Shown: one piece after another, positions 7,234 through 14,241 of the stretch
How the letters are laid out: each line of letters begins with the position of its first letter
Position numbering within the stretch: the first letter of the stretch is position 1
From: Deltaproteobacteria bacterium
GTDB taxonomy: Bacteria; Desulfobacterota; Binatia; UBA9968
Assembly (NCBI GenBank): GCA_005879435.1
Contig: VBKX01000098.1
Coordinates: forward strand, 1,817 to 16,057
Direction of reading: 5' to 3'
DNA: 14,241 nt
Made by a program: the position numbers and the translations under genes
The notes under the pieces: generated by a model
What the model saw: only the letters and a program-made list of their open reading frames with translations
Told to the model about the DNA's origin: nothing
The model's database searches: none

Positions 7234-8086
7234 AGGTCTAAGCGCGCTGATACCTAGCGCGTCGGAGACCAGAATAGAAACACGGAGCGAACAAGCGCCG
7301 TTTGAGATCGCCGTCGACCGAATTACCCCAAGTCCCTTCCAGCCGCGGCGCGCCTTTGACGAAGGTAAAATCGAAGAGCTCGCCGGGTCGATTCGCAATC
7401 AGGGTATCATTCAGCCACTGGTTGTCCGACCCAAGGGCGACGGCTTTGAGCTAATCGCGGGTGAGCGGCGCTGGCGCGCCGCCATGAAGGCAGGCCTAAG
7501 CCGCGTGCCGGTGGTGGTGCGTGAAGCCAGCGATCACGAAGCCCTGCAACTTGCGCTCGTGGAAAATCTCCAACGCGAAGATCTAAATCCCATAGAAGAA
7601 GCCAACGGCTATCGCCGCCTGCAAGAGGAGTTTCACTGGAGCCAGGAAGAAATGGCCGAGAAGGTCGCTAAGAGCAGACCAGCGGTTGCCAATGCGCTCC
7701 GGCTCTTGAGTCTTCCAACGGAAGTGCAACAGGAAGTGTCAGCGGGAAATCTGCCCGCCGGTCAAGCGCGCGCGCTGCTCGGGCTTCACACTGAACCGTT
7801 AATGGTGTCCGCCTGCCGGGAAGTTATCGCGAAGGGACTTTCGACTCGCGAAACCGAAAAGATGGTGCGGCATTTGGTCATGGGTCGGAAGCGACGTCGG
7901 CCGATGCTCGTCAGTGATCCCGACTTGAAATCAATCGTCGAGGAACTGCAGCGCGCCCTCGGTACGCGCGTGCGGCTCATCCCAAAAGCTAGAACGAGCA
8001 AGGGTAAGATCGAGATTGAATACTACACCCTGCCGGATCTCGAGCGAATCATTCAAACGATGACTAAAAGCCCGGCTCCTTCCTAA
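7205..8086 (+). CDS. parB: Chromosome-partitioning protein ParB (Spo0J)
   Basis: 293 residues from the chosen ATG. ParB binds parS, uses CTP to clamp and slide on DNA, and stimulates ParA. Seen in order: the KKGLGRGLSALI N-terminal ParA-stimulating segment (residues 5-16), the PFQPRR box, the CTP-binding GERRWRAA motif (86-93), ENLQREDLNPIEEA (from 120), a helix-turn-helix around 146-163 (SQEEMAEKVAKSRPAVAN), and a C-terminal dimerisation region. The ATG at 7205 is preferred because GGAGAG sits 4-6 bases upstream. GTG 7193 and ATG 7211 are in-frame alternatives. The gene overlaps parA by 29 bases, pointing to translational coupling. Its targets, the two parS sites, lie upstream of parA and mnmG. 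The gene converges with the minus-strand YyaL-type gene. Confidence 0.96.
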   Translation: MPMQKKGLGRGLSALIPSASETRIETRSEQAPFEIAVDRITPSPFQPRRAFDEGKIEELAGSIRNQGIIQPLVVRPKGDGFELIAGERRWRAAMKAGLSRVPVVVREASDHEALQLALVENLQREDLNPIEEANGYRRLQEEFHWSQEEMAEKVAKSRPAVANALRLLSLPTEVQQEVSAGNLPAGQARALLGLHTEPLMVSACREVIAKGLSTRETEKMVRHLVMGRKRRRPMLVSDPDLKSIVEELQRALGTRVRLIPKARTSKGKIEIEYYTLPDLERIIQTMTKSPAPS

Positions 8087-8151
8087 ACTCCCAGGCGCCG
8101 TTTCAGCATCGGCCCCGACGAGTCCTCGCGACCTAATGCCTACGCGTGAAC

Positions 8152-10209
8152 TTAGCTTTCCAATAGTGGCTTGAGCGCCGGCCAACTCGTCACCGGCGCG
8201 GAACAAGTGAAATTGTGACAAACGTAAACCGTCGGCTGACCGCCGATCTGGCTTTTTCCCTGAAGTATCGGAGAGATATCCGCGAGCGGCTGATCGGGTC
8301 CGACAAGCTGTAAGAGTTTGTTCGGCAAATAGAGCTGGTGAATATTCTTTAATAAGTCGATCGTGCGCGGATCCTCGCGGTTTCCTACAACGACGATTTC
8401 CTTAGCTGGGTGCAGATATTGATCCATGGCACACAGCATGTGAGCGAAACCAAAAGGCTGGCCCTCCATCGCCTCATAGTATGAGCGCAAAACTCTTTCG
8501 GCGCGCACGCGGTAATCTTCATTGCCGGTTAAGTGATAAAGCCGGAGCAGCAACTGAGTCGCGATCGCGTTGCCGGACGGGATCGACGCATCGAATATCG
8601 GCTTGGCGCGGCTGATGAGCTGCTCATGCGATTTGCCGGTGTAAAAAAATCCACCGGCGCGCTCGTCCCAAAACTCACGCAGCAGGGTGTCAGTGAGTTG
8701 CGACGCGCGCTCCAAAAGCGAACGGTCGAAGATCACTTCGTACAAATCGAGCAGACCGATTGCCAGAAAGGCGTAGTCGTCCAGATACCCGAGGAGCTTG
8801 GCATGATTGTCTTTGTACACGTGCAGCAGAAACCCATCACGGAACATTTTATTGAAGATAAACTCGATCGTTCGATTCGCCGCCTCGGTGCGGGCCGGAT
8901 TATCGGAAATCTTTATCGCCTCAGCGAGGCCGGAAAGCGTCAAGCCGTTCCACGCCGTGATGATCTTTTCATCGCGAAAGGGCTTGATCCGTTTTTCTCG
9001 GGCTGCGAGAAGTTTTTCTTTGGCCCTGGCGACAAGTGTTTCGATCTCGGCTCTTTCCTTACGAAAAAATTTACTTGCTTGCTCGATGGTTAGAATCGGA
9101 TGAAGGATATTTTTCTCTTCGAAATTTCCCTGTTCAGTGACATCATACATGCGGCAGAAAATTTCTCCGTCCGCTTCCCCGAGCAACCGATTAACTTCAT
9201 CCGGCGTCCAAACAAAAAACTTTCCTTCTTCGCCTTCGCTGTCGGCGTCCTGAGTCGAGTAGAATCCACCCTCGGGGTGAAGCATTTCGCGCAGCAAATA
9301 ACCCGCGGTTTCTTCGACTACCGATTTAAAAAGTGGCTCGTGCGTGATCACGAACGCCTGAGCATAAATGCGCAAGAGCTGCGCGTTATCGTAAAGCATT
9401 TTTTCAAAGTGCGGCACCAGCCATTTGGCGTCAACCGAATAGCGGTGAAAGCCGCCGCCCAGATGATCGTAGATCCCGCCTTGGGCCATTTTGCTCAGCG
9501 TATGAACGACCATTTCCAGATAACGTTCGCTCTTGGCGTGATGATAATGACGTAAGAAGAGTTCGTACACGCCGGCGTTGGGAAACTTTGGCGCCTGTCC
9601 CAAGCCGCCATTGTCCGAGTCATAGGCGCGGGCAATTTTTTCGCAGCTCTCGCCGATTATCTGCGGGGCAAAATCTTTGTCCGAGAGGTTAGACTCCGAC
9701 ATGCGCTGAAGCGCCTCAAGAATCTGCGAGACGCTTTTTTCGACGTCTGCCGACCGCTCGCGATAGGCTTGAGCCACGCCCAGTAAGATTCTTGGAAACC
9801 CGGGCATGCCCTGGCGATCTTCCGGGGGAAAATAAGTGCCGCCATAAAACGGTTTGCGCTCTGGTGTGAGAAACATCGTCATCGGCCAGCCGCCGCGGCC
9901 GGTGAGCATTTGCACCGAGTTCATATAAATCTCGTCCAAGTCCGGCCGCTCTTCGCGGTCGACCTTAATATTGACGAAAGATTCATTCATGAGCGCGGCG
10001 ATTTTTTCATTTTCAAACGACTCTCGCTCCATCACATGGCACCAGTGGCAAGCCGAATAGCCGATGCTCAGAAGGATCGGCTTGTTTTCACTTTTAGCTT
10101 TTTCAAACGCCTCATCGCCCCACGGGTACCAATCGACGGGATTGTGGGCATGCTGAAGCAGATACGGACTGGTTTCGTGGATTAAACGATTGGTATGTGG
10201 GGTCGCCAT
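8152..10209 (-). CDS. YyaL/DUF255 thioredoxin-fold protein with six-hairpin glycosidase-like domain
   Basis: 685 residues, full length for this family (bacterial YyaL, animal spermatogenesis-associated protein 20). The N-terminal domain is a DUF255 thioredoxin-like fold. It starts with the diagnostic LIHETSPYLLQHAHNPVDWY-type segment and carries CHWCHVM with Cys54 and Cys57, followed by NIKVDREERPDLDEIYM and GRGGWPMTMFLTP. From about residue 200 an alpha/alpha-barrel domain like those of N-acylglucosamine 2-epimerases begins, with LGQAPKFPN, GGGFHRYS, VPHFEKMLYDNAQLL, QDADSEGEEGKFFVWT and AWNGLTLSGLAEA. A short C-terminal segment resembles the family end. No signal peptide is visible, so it is probably cytoplasmic. 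The biochemical role is not established; a redox or sugar-related activity is only suggested by the folds. It is transcribed against parB, 65 bp apart. Confidence 0.92.
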   Translation of the reverse strand: MATPHTNRLIHETSPYLLQHAHNPVDWYPWGDEAFEKAKSENKPILLSIGYSACHWCHVMERESFENEKIAALMNESFVNIKVDREERPDLDEIYMNSVQMLTGRGGWPMTMFLTPERKPFYGGTYFPPEDRQGMPGFPRILLGVAQAYRERSADVEKSVSQILEALQRMSESNLSDKDFAPQIIGESCEKIARAYDSDNGGLGQAPKFPNAGVYELFLRHYHHAKSERYLEMVVHTLSKMAQGGIYDHLGGGFHRYSVDAKWLVPHFEKMLYDNAQLLRIYAQAFVITHEPLFKSVVEETAGYLLREMLHPEGGFYSTQDADSEGEEGKFFVWTPDEVNRLLGEADGEIFCRMYDVTEQGNFEEKNILHPILTIEQASKFFRKERAEIETLVARAKEKLLAAREKRIKPFRDEKIITAWNGLTLSGLAEAIKISDNPARTEAANRTIEFIFNKMFRDGFLLHVYKDNHAKLLGYLDDYAFLAIGLLDLYEVIFDRSLLERASQLTDTLLREFWDERAGGFFYTGKSHEQLISRAKPIFDASIPSGNAIATQLLLRLYHLTGNEDYRVRAERVLRSYYEAMEGQPFGFAHMLCAMDQYLHPAKEIVVVGNREDPRTIDLLKNIHQLYLPNKLLQLVGPDQPLADISPILQGKSQIGGQPTVYVCHNFTCSAPVTSWPALKPLLES

Positions 10210-10359
10210 CGAATTAACGTCTTTCGGGTCAGATTACAGGCACGCTAACACAAACCGGAGGGAGTCGAAACGCGCAAGTAGATCAATCTTTGCGGCCTCA
10301 GAAAATTCGAGTACAACGGAAATGCTCCGGCGCCGAGACTTCGTTCTCGTTTCTGAACC

Positions 10360-11047
10360 TCAGTCGGCGTGCAGACGGAGAGATTCGATTGGGCTCGCAG
10401 AATCACCGCGCAAAACCATGGGTGTCGGAACATTGACGCGCCACGCGGGAAGCAATCGCAAAGCGAGAAAGGCGCAAGCGAAGGCACCGGCAACCGCGAA
10501 CCATCCAATACCTATAAGGGCTCCGCCAACGACGTCAGAAAACCAGCGATGGGTGGAAGTAATCCACTGAAAACCCACTAGCAAAATCAGCACCGAAACG
10601 ATGGTGATTCCAAGTAATTTCTGCCACCATTTGGTTACGTCAGGTCTGCAGAGCAAATAATAAGTGGAGCCGAAAATCGTCGAAGGGCTGGTGACATGAC
10701 CGCTCGGAAGCTACTGCCGTAATCGATAAATGATAACGTGCTGGGCCGGGGCCGCGACACGAATTCTTTTATCCATTCGCTAATAACGCCCCGCCGATCA
10801 CGATCACGGCGAACGTGCCGCCGACCCCGATACCCAGCCACTCACTGAGAAGATTAAGACGACAGTCCCGTAAGGTCCAATATTTTACGAATGACGCGAC
10901 GCGATCGAGGGCGCATGATCGGTGTTTCTGTATCCAGTCATAGACCTGCAAGTCGTGGAACGCGATTTGACGAAGAGATGCAAGCTCCATGAGTAGCGCG
11001 CTGAAGAACAGGACTGATACACAAGCCTTGCCTCGTTGCTGTTCCAT
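10360..11047 (-). pseudogene. PAP2-type membrane phosphatase gene with two single-base frameshifts
   Basis: Three reading frames must be joined to recover a PAP2 (phosphatidic acid phosphatase type 2) protein of about 225 residues. Piece 1 (11047 to about 10775) has two hydrophobic stretches. Piece 2 (about 10775 to 10704) carries WIKEFVSRPRP, the KxxxxxxRP motif. Piece 3 (10704 to 10360) carries SGHVTSPSTIFGSTYY and two further membrane helices. The first joint needs one extra base near 10775 (GCGAA.TGG). The second needs one near 10704, where TTC-CGAGCGG would become TTC-CCG-AGC-GG, restoring PSGH. Motif 3 reads STHRWFSDVVGG and lacks a clear SRx5Hx3D pattern. Intact members dephosphorylate lipid phosphates such as undecaprenyl pyrophosphate at the membrane. 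Decay is more likely than chance sequencing error, because neighbouring genes are clean. Confidence 0.8.
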
Positions 11048-11196
11048 CCTCGTGTGACCGCTGTTAGTAAGGCGGACTTGCTGGACATGGAATTTCGGAC
11101 TGCTGCGGTTCAGCCGGGACGGATCGTGAAGCGAGGAAGTTGCATTCGTGAACAGGTTGATGAGAGTCGGCCTCGGCGGGCTACGTCACGACGTGG

Positions 11197-11400
11197 TCAA
11201 CGAACTTTCAGGTCAAGGGCGACTGGACCTTTCTCCCCTTTCCTGACCTGAAACTGTACCGAATCACCCTCGTTCAAGTCTTCGATCTGACTGCGCGGTG
11301 CGAGGCTGCCGCGGTGAAAAAAAACGTCTTCTGTGCCATCGTCCGGAGTAATAAAACCGAATCCTTTTTGCCTGATGATTTTTTTTATCGTTCCGGTCAT
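11197..11400 (-). CDS. Cold-shock-domain protein (CspA family)
   Basis: 67 residues from the chosen start, the usual single-domain CSD size. It binds single-stranded RNA or DNA and typically acts as an RNA chaperone. Both nucleic-acid motifs are present: RNP1 KGFGFI (residues 12-17) and RNP2 VFFH (27-30). The rest folds as the five-strand OB barrel, with TPDDGTEDV, LNEGDSVQFQV and GPVALDL. The common Trp in the KWFN segment is replaced (KKIIR), as in some divergent members. The ATG at 11400 has a strong GGGGAG (plus-strand 11407-11412) six bases upstream; an in-frame ATG at 11433 would add 11 unlikely residues. The leader from the candidate promoter would be about 78 nt, and long leaders are common in csp genes. 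Which csp paralogue it is cannot be told. Confidence 0.92.
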   Translation of the reverse strand: MTGTIKKIIRQKGFGFITPDDGTEDVFFHRGSLAPRSQIEDLNEGDSVQFQVRKGEKGPVALDLKVR

Positions 11401-11484
11401 ACTATTCTCCCCTGGCGAAGTTTTGGCGGCCATTCGTGGTGATTGACATTTCTTCGTTACTTCTTAGCGTGGACTGTCTAACTT

Positions 11485-11512
11485 CATATATCTAAAAGCC
11501 GCTTGAGTTCAA
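11485..11512 (-). promoter_or_regulatory. Candidate promoter for the cold-shock gene
   Basis: On the minus strand TTGAAC (plus 11507-11512), a 16-bp spacer and TATATG (plus 11485-11490) match the sigma70 boxes at 4/6 each. The -35 box overlaps the start of the divergent glycosyltransferase-like gene. Support is positional only. Confidence 0.3.
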
Positions 11513-12499
11513 TTGCTTATTATATTTCGGGACACGGTTTTGGTCATGCCGTGCGCTCCAATCGAGTGATCCGAGTCCCGCCTGGCTATCGACGTGGGGA
11601 TACTCCAAAGGGATAGCCTAGAGATGGATCTCGGTAAGACACTTCGAGCCGGCCGCGCGTTGCACGCCAAGATCCCGCGCCTGGTAAGAAAGGAAATCAG
11701 ATTCATAGAGGAGCACGACATTCGCCTAATTCTAGGCGATATTCCGCCGATCGCTTTCGAAATCGCCGCCCGGGCGTCTATTCCGTCGGTTGCGATCGCA
11801 AATTTCACTTGGGACTGGATCTACCGTGCATATCTCGGAGCATATCCGGCGTTTCTCCCATGGATCGAAGAAATGAAAAGCTTTTACCAGACAGCAACCG
11901 TGGCCTTGACGTTGCCATATCCGTGCAACCTTGAGGTCTTCCCGATCCGGCAATCGATCCCTTGGATCGCGCGGATGTCCATGTTGAATAGAGAAGAAGC
12001 CAAAGCTAAATTCGATCTGCCAAAATCGGCGACCATCGTTCTTTTGAGCTTTGGCGGGCTCGGACTTAAGCGCTTGCCGGAAAAGAGGCTAAAGCAGCTT
12101 GGCGAGTATTATTTTGTGGCGACCGGCGGTTCGAAGCGGCGTGATGGCAACTTGTTAACCCTACCTGATGCTCAGCGCCAGTACCAAGACCTGGTTCGCG
12201 CTGCAGATGTGATTGTCACCAAACCAGGTTACGGGATTGTCGCCGACGTGATCGCCCATCAAACGCCGGTACTTTATACGGAGCGAGGTGAGTTTCCTGA
12301 ATATCCGCGTCTGGTTCAAGCGCTAAATGATTTGGCGGTAGCGGAGTTCATTCCGCAAGACGATCTGCTTTCCGGCAATATCGAACCGTACATCATTCGA
12401 TTGCTGAAGCGGATCAGACGCTGGCCGACTGTTCCATTGAATGGCGCTGATGTGGTGGCTGAAAAAATACTCGCGCTCCTCGACCATCGCTCCCGTTAA
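11503..12499 (+). pseudogene. GT-B glycosyltransferase-like gene with internal N-terminal deletion and frameshift
   Basis: The long frame from 11594 (301 codons) lacks the N-terminal nucleotide-sugar fold start. That start is found just upstream in another frame: from TTG 11503 the sequence reads SSIAYYISGHGFGHAVRS, the GHGxGHA motif of MurG/MGDG-synthase-like and arabinokinase-N-terminal-like glycosyltransferases, and stops after DTPKG. The second frame resumes with AIDVGILQRDSLEMDL at about 11582, so the joint lies near 11572-11580. Compared from memory with relatives, about 35 residues are missing. The C-terminal half is intact: LLSFGGLGLK, then VTKPGYGIVADVIAHQTPVLYTERGEFPEYPRL, the donor-binding block. 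Intact proteins of this type transfer sugars from nucleotide donors; the acceptor is unknown. It could be a pseudogene or an assembly error. No strong ribosome binding site precedes 11503. Confidence 0.72.
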
Positions 12500-12541
12500 A
12501 TTGTAATAACTGCTGTTAGCGTTCCCGCGTAGCCAATCGGG

Positions 12542-12570
12542 TTGACACCCTCGGCTGATTCCTCCAGACT
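12542..12570 (+). promoter_or_regulatory. Possible ispH promoter (perfect -35, poor -10)
   Basis: TTGACA at 12542-12547 is a perfect -35 box, but the 17-bp-spaced hexamer CAGACT (12565-12570) matches the -10 consensus at only 3/6. The 83-bp gap before ispH holds nothing else clear. Confidence 0.22.
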
Positions 12571-12582
12571 TTGTTGTGAAAC

Positions 12583-13521
12583 ATGGCAATTGAAAAGGTA
12601 ATATTGGCTAAACCACGAGGGTTCTGTGCGGGTGTGGAGATGGCCATCGAAACCGTAGAAAGGGCGCTTCGGCGTCATGGTCCGCCCCTCTACGTTTTTC
12701 ACGAAATCGTTCATAATTTGCACGTGGTCCGCGCGTTTACTGGTCAGGGCGTTCATTTTGTTCAGTCCATAGACGATGTTCCATCCGGTGCGAAGCTTGT
12801 TTTTAGCGCGCACGGCATTTCGCCAGCCGTTTGGAAACAAGCCAAAGAGAAGCGGTTGCAAGTTATCATCGATGCCACGTGCCCGCTGGTAGAAAAGGTC
12901 CATCGTGAAGTTCGCAAATTCGCCGCGCAAGGCTATTGGATTGTTCTCGTGGGCCACGCCAAACATGATGAAATTGTCGGCACCAGGGGCGAAGCGCCGG
13001 AACGTGTGCGAATTGTCGCCAATGTTAATGACGCGATTGAACTGGAGATTGCAGACCAGGAAAAAATTGTTGTTTTGACCCAGACGACTTTGAGCGTCGA
13101 TGATACACGTGAGGTCGTGGACGCGCTAAAGGCAAGATTTCCCAAGCTTGTCACAGCCGCAAAAGAGGATATCTGTTATGCGACACAAAACCGCCAAGAT
13201 GCCGTTAAGGAACTCAGTAAGGTAGTTGACATGGTTCTAGTGATTGGATCGCAGAACAGCGAAAACTCAAATCAAATGTGCAACGTCGCCAGAACTGAAG
13301 GAAAACCAGCTTATTTAGTTGACGATCACCATGCTATCGATCCTGCCTGGCTGGTGGGAGTCAAGCGCGTTGGGATTACCTCCGGCGCATCAGTCCCTGA
13401 ACGTTTGGTGCAAGAAGCAGCGGAATATTTCCAAAGAAACGGTGCCGAAGTCAATCACATCGGTTTCGTCGAGGAAAATATCCAGTTTGCGCTTCCGTGC
13501 GAGATATCTGGTGTTTCTTAA
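12583..13521 (+). CDS. ispH: 4-hydroxy-3-methylbut-2-enyl diphosphate reductase IspH (LytB)
   Basis: 312 residues, standard length. IspH is the [4Fe-4S] enzyme that reduces HMBPP to IPP and DMAPP, the last step of the MEP isoprenoid pathway, in the cytoplasm. The three cluster cysteines are present: Cys15 in RGFCAGV, Cys100 in DATCPLV and Cys198 in DICYATQNRQ. The substrate-binding residues are also in place: His44 in FHEIVHN, His77 in SAHGIS, His128 and Glu130 in GHAKHDEIVGT, the Thr pair of LTQTTLS, the SQNSENSNQ loop and ITSGASVPE. The ATG at 12583 gives the family-standard start MAIEKVILAKPRGFC. No good Shine-Dalgarno is visible. The window therefore shows MEP-pathway isoprenoid synthesis. 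It stands alone, downstream of the broken glycosyltransferase-like gene. Confidence 0.97.
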   Translation: MAIEKVILAKPRGFCAGVEMAIETVERALRRHGPPLYVFHEIVHNLHVVRAFTGQGVHFVQSIDDVPSGAKLVFSAHGISPAVWKQAKEKRLQVIIDATCPLVEKVHREVRKFAAQGYWIVLVGHAKHDEIVGTRGEAPERVRIVANVNDAIELEIADQEKIVVLTQTTLSVDDTREVVDALKARFPKLVTAAKEDICYATQNRQDAVKELSKVVDMVLVIGSQNSENSNQMCNVARTEGKPAYLVDDHHAIDPAWLVGVKRVGITSGASVPERLVQEAAEYFQRNGAEVNHIGFVEENIQFALPCEISGVS

Positions 13522-13789
13522 TTCATTAACTGCAAGCGGGTCAGGGGATACCCGCCGTTGCGGAAGTGCCATCAGCACGAGCCTTCTCCGTACATTCGCA
13601 GCAAATAATTTGCGAATACTTCCATATCCCCGCAGTAGTTGATTTCACTTCCCCGCGCTCAAAGCGTTTCTTTCTCCCCAAATAAATCCGCACCTGACCT
13701 TAGCTTGCCAGGCGGAAGTTCTCCAAATTCTTCGACAAACAAATCCGCTTTACAACAGCGCTACAGAACCATCCGTCCAGTCGATATAT

Positions 13790-13804
13790 GCCTAAAATTT
13801 AGGC
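13790..13804. promoter_or_regulatory. Perfect dyad upstream of amt (candidate activator or regulator site A)
   Basis: GCCTAAAATTTAGGC is a perfect 7+1+7 palindrome. Its centre lies about 127 bp before the start predicted from the sigma54-like element, within the usual enhancer range for a bacterial enhancer-binding protein. The sequence does not match the NtrC consensus, so the binder is unknown. Confidence 0.4.
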
Positions 13805-13816
13805 GTTTGCTCTATT

Positions 13817-13828
13817 ATTGTGCACAAT
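13817..13828. promoter_or_regulatory. Perfect dyad upstream of amt (candidate regulator site B)
   Basis: ATTGTGCACAAT is a perfect 12-bp palindrome, 12 bp upstream of the sigma70-like -35 box and about 100 bp before the sigma54-predicted start. It contains the GTGCAC core, but the spacing is not that of a standard NtrC site. Confidence 0.4.
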
Positions 13829-13840
13829 TACTCGAGTCAC

Positions 13841-13870
13841 TTGACTAAATCAAATATAAATACTTAGAAT
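13841..13870 (+). promoter_or_regulatory. Sigma70-type promoter for amt
   Basis: TTGACT (13841-13846, 5/6), an 18-bp spacer and TAGAAT (13865-13870, 5/6) form the best housekeeping promoter in the window. Transcription would start near 13877, leaving a leader of about 107 nt before GTG 13984. Confidence 0.6.
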
Positions 13871-13897
13871 GACTAATTTATCTGTATTGTCATACTA

Positions 13898-13913
13898 CGG
13901 CATAAGCATTGCT
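13898..13913 (+). promoter_or_regulatory. rpoN-dependent: Sigma54-like -24/-12 promoter element for amt
   Basis: CGGCATAAGCATTGCT aligns without gaps to TGGCACGNNNNTTGCW, matching 9 of the 12 defined positions. The invariant GG and GC are separated by exactly 10 bases. The predicted start is near 13924. Amt genes are commonly sigma54/NtrC-controlled in proteobacteria, so the position fits the gene. Confidence 0.5.
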
Positions 13914-13983
13914 GTCAGTGGCTAAAACGACTCTGAATTTACATCTGATTGCTCATTTATTACGCATATTAAGGAGGTTAATT

Positions 13984-14241
13984 GTGACGCGTCAAAGCCT
14001 GAAATCGTTGGTGACTCTAACCGCTTTTTTACTCTTGTTGTCGATACCATTCCTGAGCATTGCTCAGCAGAGTACGCAAACGATTAAACCTCCCGCTGTG
14101 GCGGTCCCAAGCGGGCCTCAAGCAACAGCCGCTGCGCCACTACCGAAGATCGATAAAGGCGACACGGCTTGGATGCTTACCTCTTCGGCGCTCGTGCTCA
14201 TGATGACGATTCCGGGATTGTTTCTTTTCTACGGTGGATTG
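13984..14241 (+). CDS. amt: Ammonium transporter Amt, N-terminal part (cut by window edge)
   Basis: 86 codons are visible and the frame is open to the window end. The GTG at 13984 follows a perfect AAGGAGG (13971-13977) with six-base spacing. Residues 1-27 are a cleavable signal peptide with a long Leu-rich core, ending SIAQQ. A Pro/Ala-rich linker follows (about 30-55). Residues 56-86, beginning KIDKGDTAWMLTSSALVL and ending PGLFLFYGGL, are the first transmembrane helix of Amt/MEP/Rh channels with its diagnostic DTAWML and FYGGL motifs. Amt proteins form trimers in the inner membrane and conduct ammonium. Having a signal peptide before the first core helix agrees with the E. coli AmtB arrangement. 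A downstream glnK is often paired but lies outside the window. Two promoter-like elements precede it. Confidence 0.93.
   Translation, partial: MTRQSLKSLVTLTAFLLLLSIPFLSIAQQSTQTIKPPAVAVPSGPQATAAAPLPKIDKGDTAWMLTSSALVLMMTIPGLFLFYGGL

Larger units (their letters stand above)
13522..13983. other. 462-bp intergenic regulatory region between ispH and amt
   Basis: No convincing gene is present. Shortly after ispH a GCGGGT/ACCCGC stem (13536-13555, 8-nt loop) has no T-run and is at best a weak terminator. GCAAATAATTTGC (13601-13613) is a short palindrome inside a TTCGCA...TGCGAA dyad. The second half becomes AT-rich and holds two perfect dyads and two promoter-like elements, listed separately. Confidence 0.6.

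Noticed and set aside
8087..8151. Bidirectional terminator between convergent parB and the YyaL-type gene
   Set aside because: Only very short stems (TCGG/CCGA, CGAG/CTCG) without T-runs are seen.
8533..9555. Long plus-strand open frames opposite the YyaL-type gene
   Set aside because: They are antisense shadows of a clearly recognisable 685-residue protein and show no family motifs.
10190..10581. Plus-strand frames opposite the PAP2 remnant
   Set aside because: Low-complexity translated text with no motif, antisense to recognisable phosphatase sequence.
11183..11194. ACGTC-AC-GACGT hairpin as the cold-shock gene terminator
   Set aside because: The loop is only two bases and no U-run follows on the minus strand.
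13536..13555. Intrinsic terminator after ispH
   Set aside because: The 6-bp stem has no following T-tract.
13639..13848. Small plus-strand gene in the ispH-amt gap
   Set aside because: It has no ribosome binding site or recognisable content and ends inside the promoter and dyad region of amt.
1..14241. CRISPR array, insertion sequence, tRNA, rRNA or defence island
   Set aside because: No regularly spaced repeats, transposase motifs, cloverleaf sequences or defence-protein motifs were seen on either strand.

Overview
The window looks like chromosomal DNA from a Gram-negative bacterium of moderate GC content. Its core is an origin-proximal housekeeping cluster: mnmE, mnmG, parA and parB, with two parS centromere sites. 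The gene set and protein style suggest a deltaproteobacterial or Binatota-like lineage, but this is an impression from the sequence alone and no marker here fixes the phylum.

Layout. (1) 1-790: 3' part of an enolase-superfamily (mandelate racemase/muconate lactonizing type) enzyme. (2) 1027-2644: a secreted protein with two tandem Ig-like repeats at its C-terminus, broken by a frame-changing lesion near 1537-1541, followed by a strong intrinsic terminator at 2667-2716. (3) 2954-8086: mnmE, parS, mnmG, parS, parA, parB, all on the plus strand. MnmE and MnmG together make the cmnm5/nm5 modification of wobble uridine in tRNA. ParA and ParB with parS segregate the chromosome. rsmG, often found between mnmG and parA, is absent. 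(4) 8152-10209, minus strand: a full-length YyaL/DUF255 thioredoxin-fold protein convergent with parB. (5) 10360-11047, minus strand: a PAP2-type phosphatase gene carrying two single-base frameshifts, one inside its catalytic PSGH motif. (6) 11197-11400, minus strand: a small cold-shock-domain protein. (7) 11503-12499: a GT-B glycosyltransferase-like gene that has lost an internal N-terminal piece. (8) 12583-13521: ispH, last step of the MEP isoprenoid pathway. (9) 13522-13983: a regulatory intergenic region with two perfect dyads, a good sigma70-type promoter and a sigma54-like -24/-12 element, leading into (10) the 5' end of an Amt ammonium transporter that runs off the window.

Three themes stand out. 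The two perfect parS palindromes bracket mnmG almost exactly, and the first touches its start codon. All four gene-breaking lesions fall in three accessory genes, while about 9 kb of other coding sequence reads cleanly, which argues for real gene decay over general sequencing error. The amt upstream region has the architecture of nitrogen-responsive, dual-promoter control. I found no evidence of a defence system, CRISPR array, mobile element, rRNA or tRNA, and no clearly new multi-gene system.
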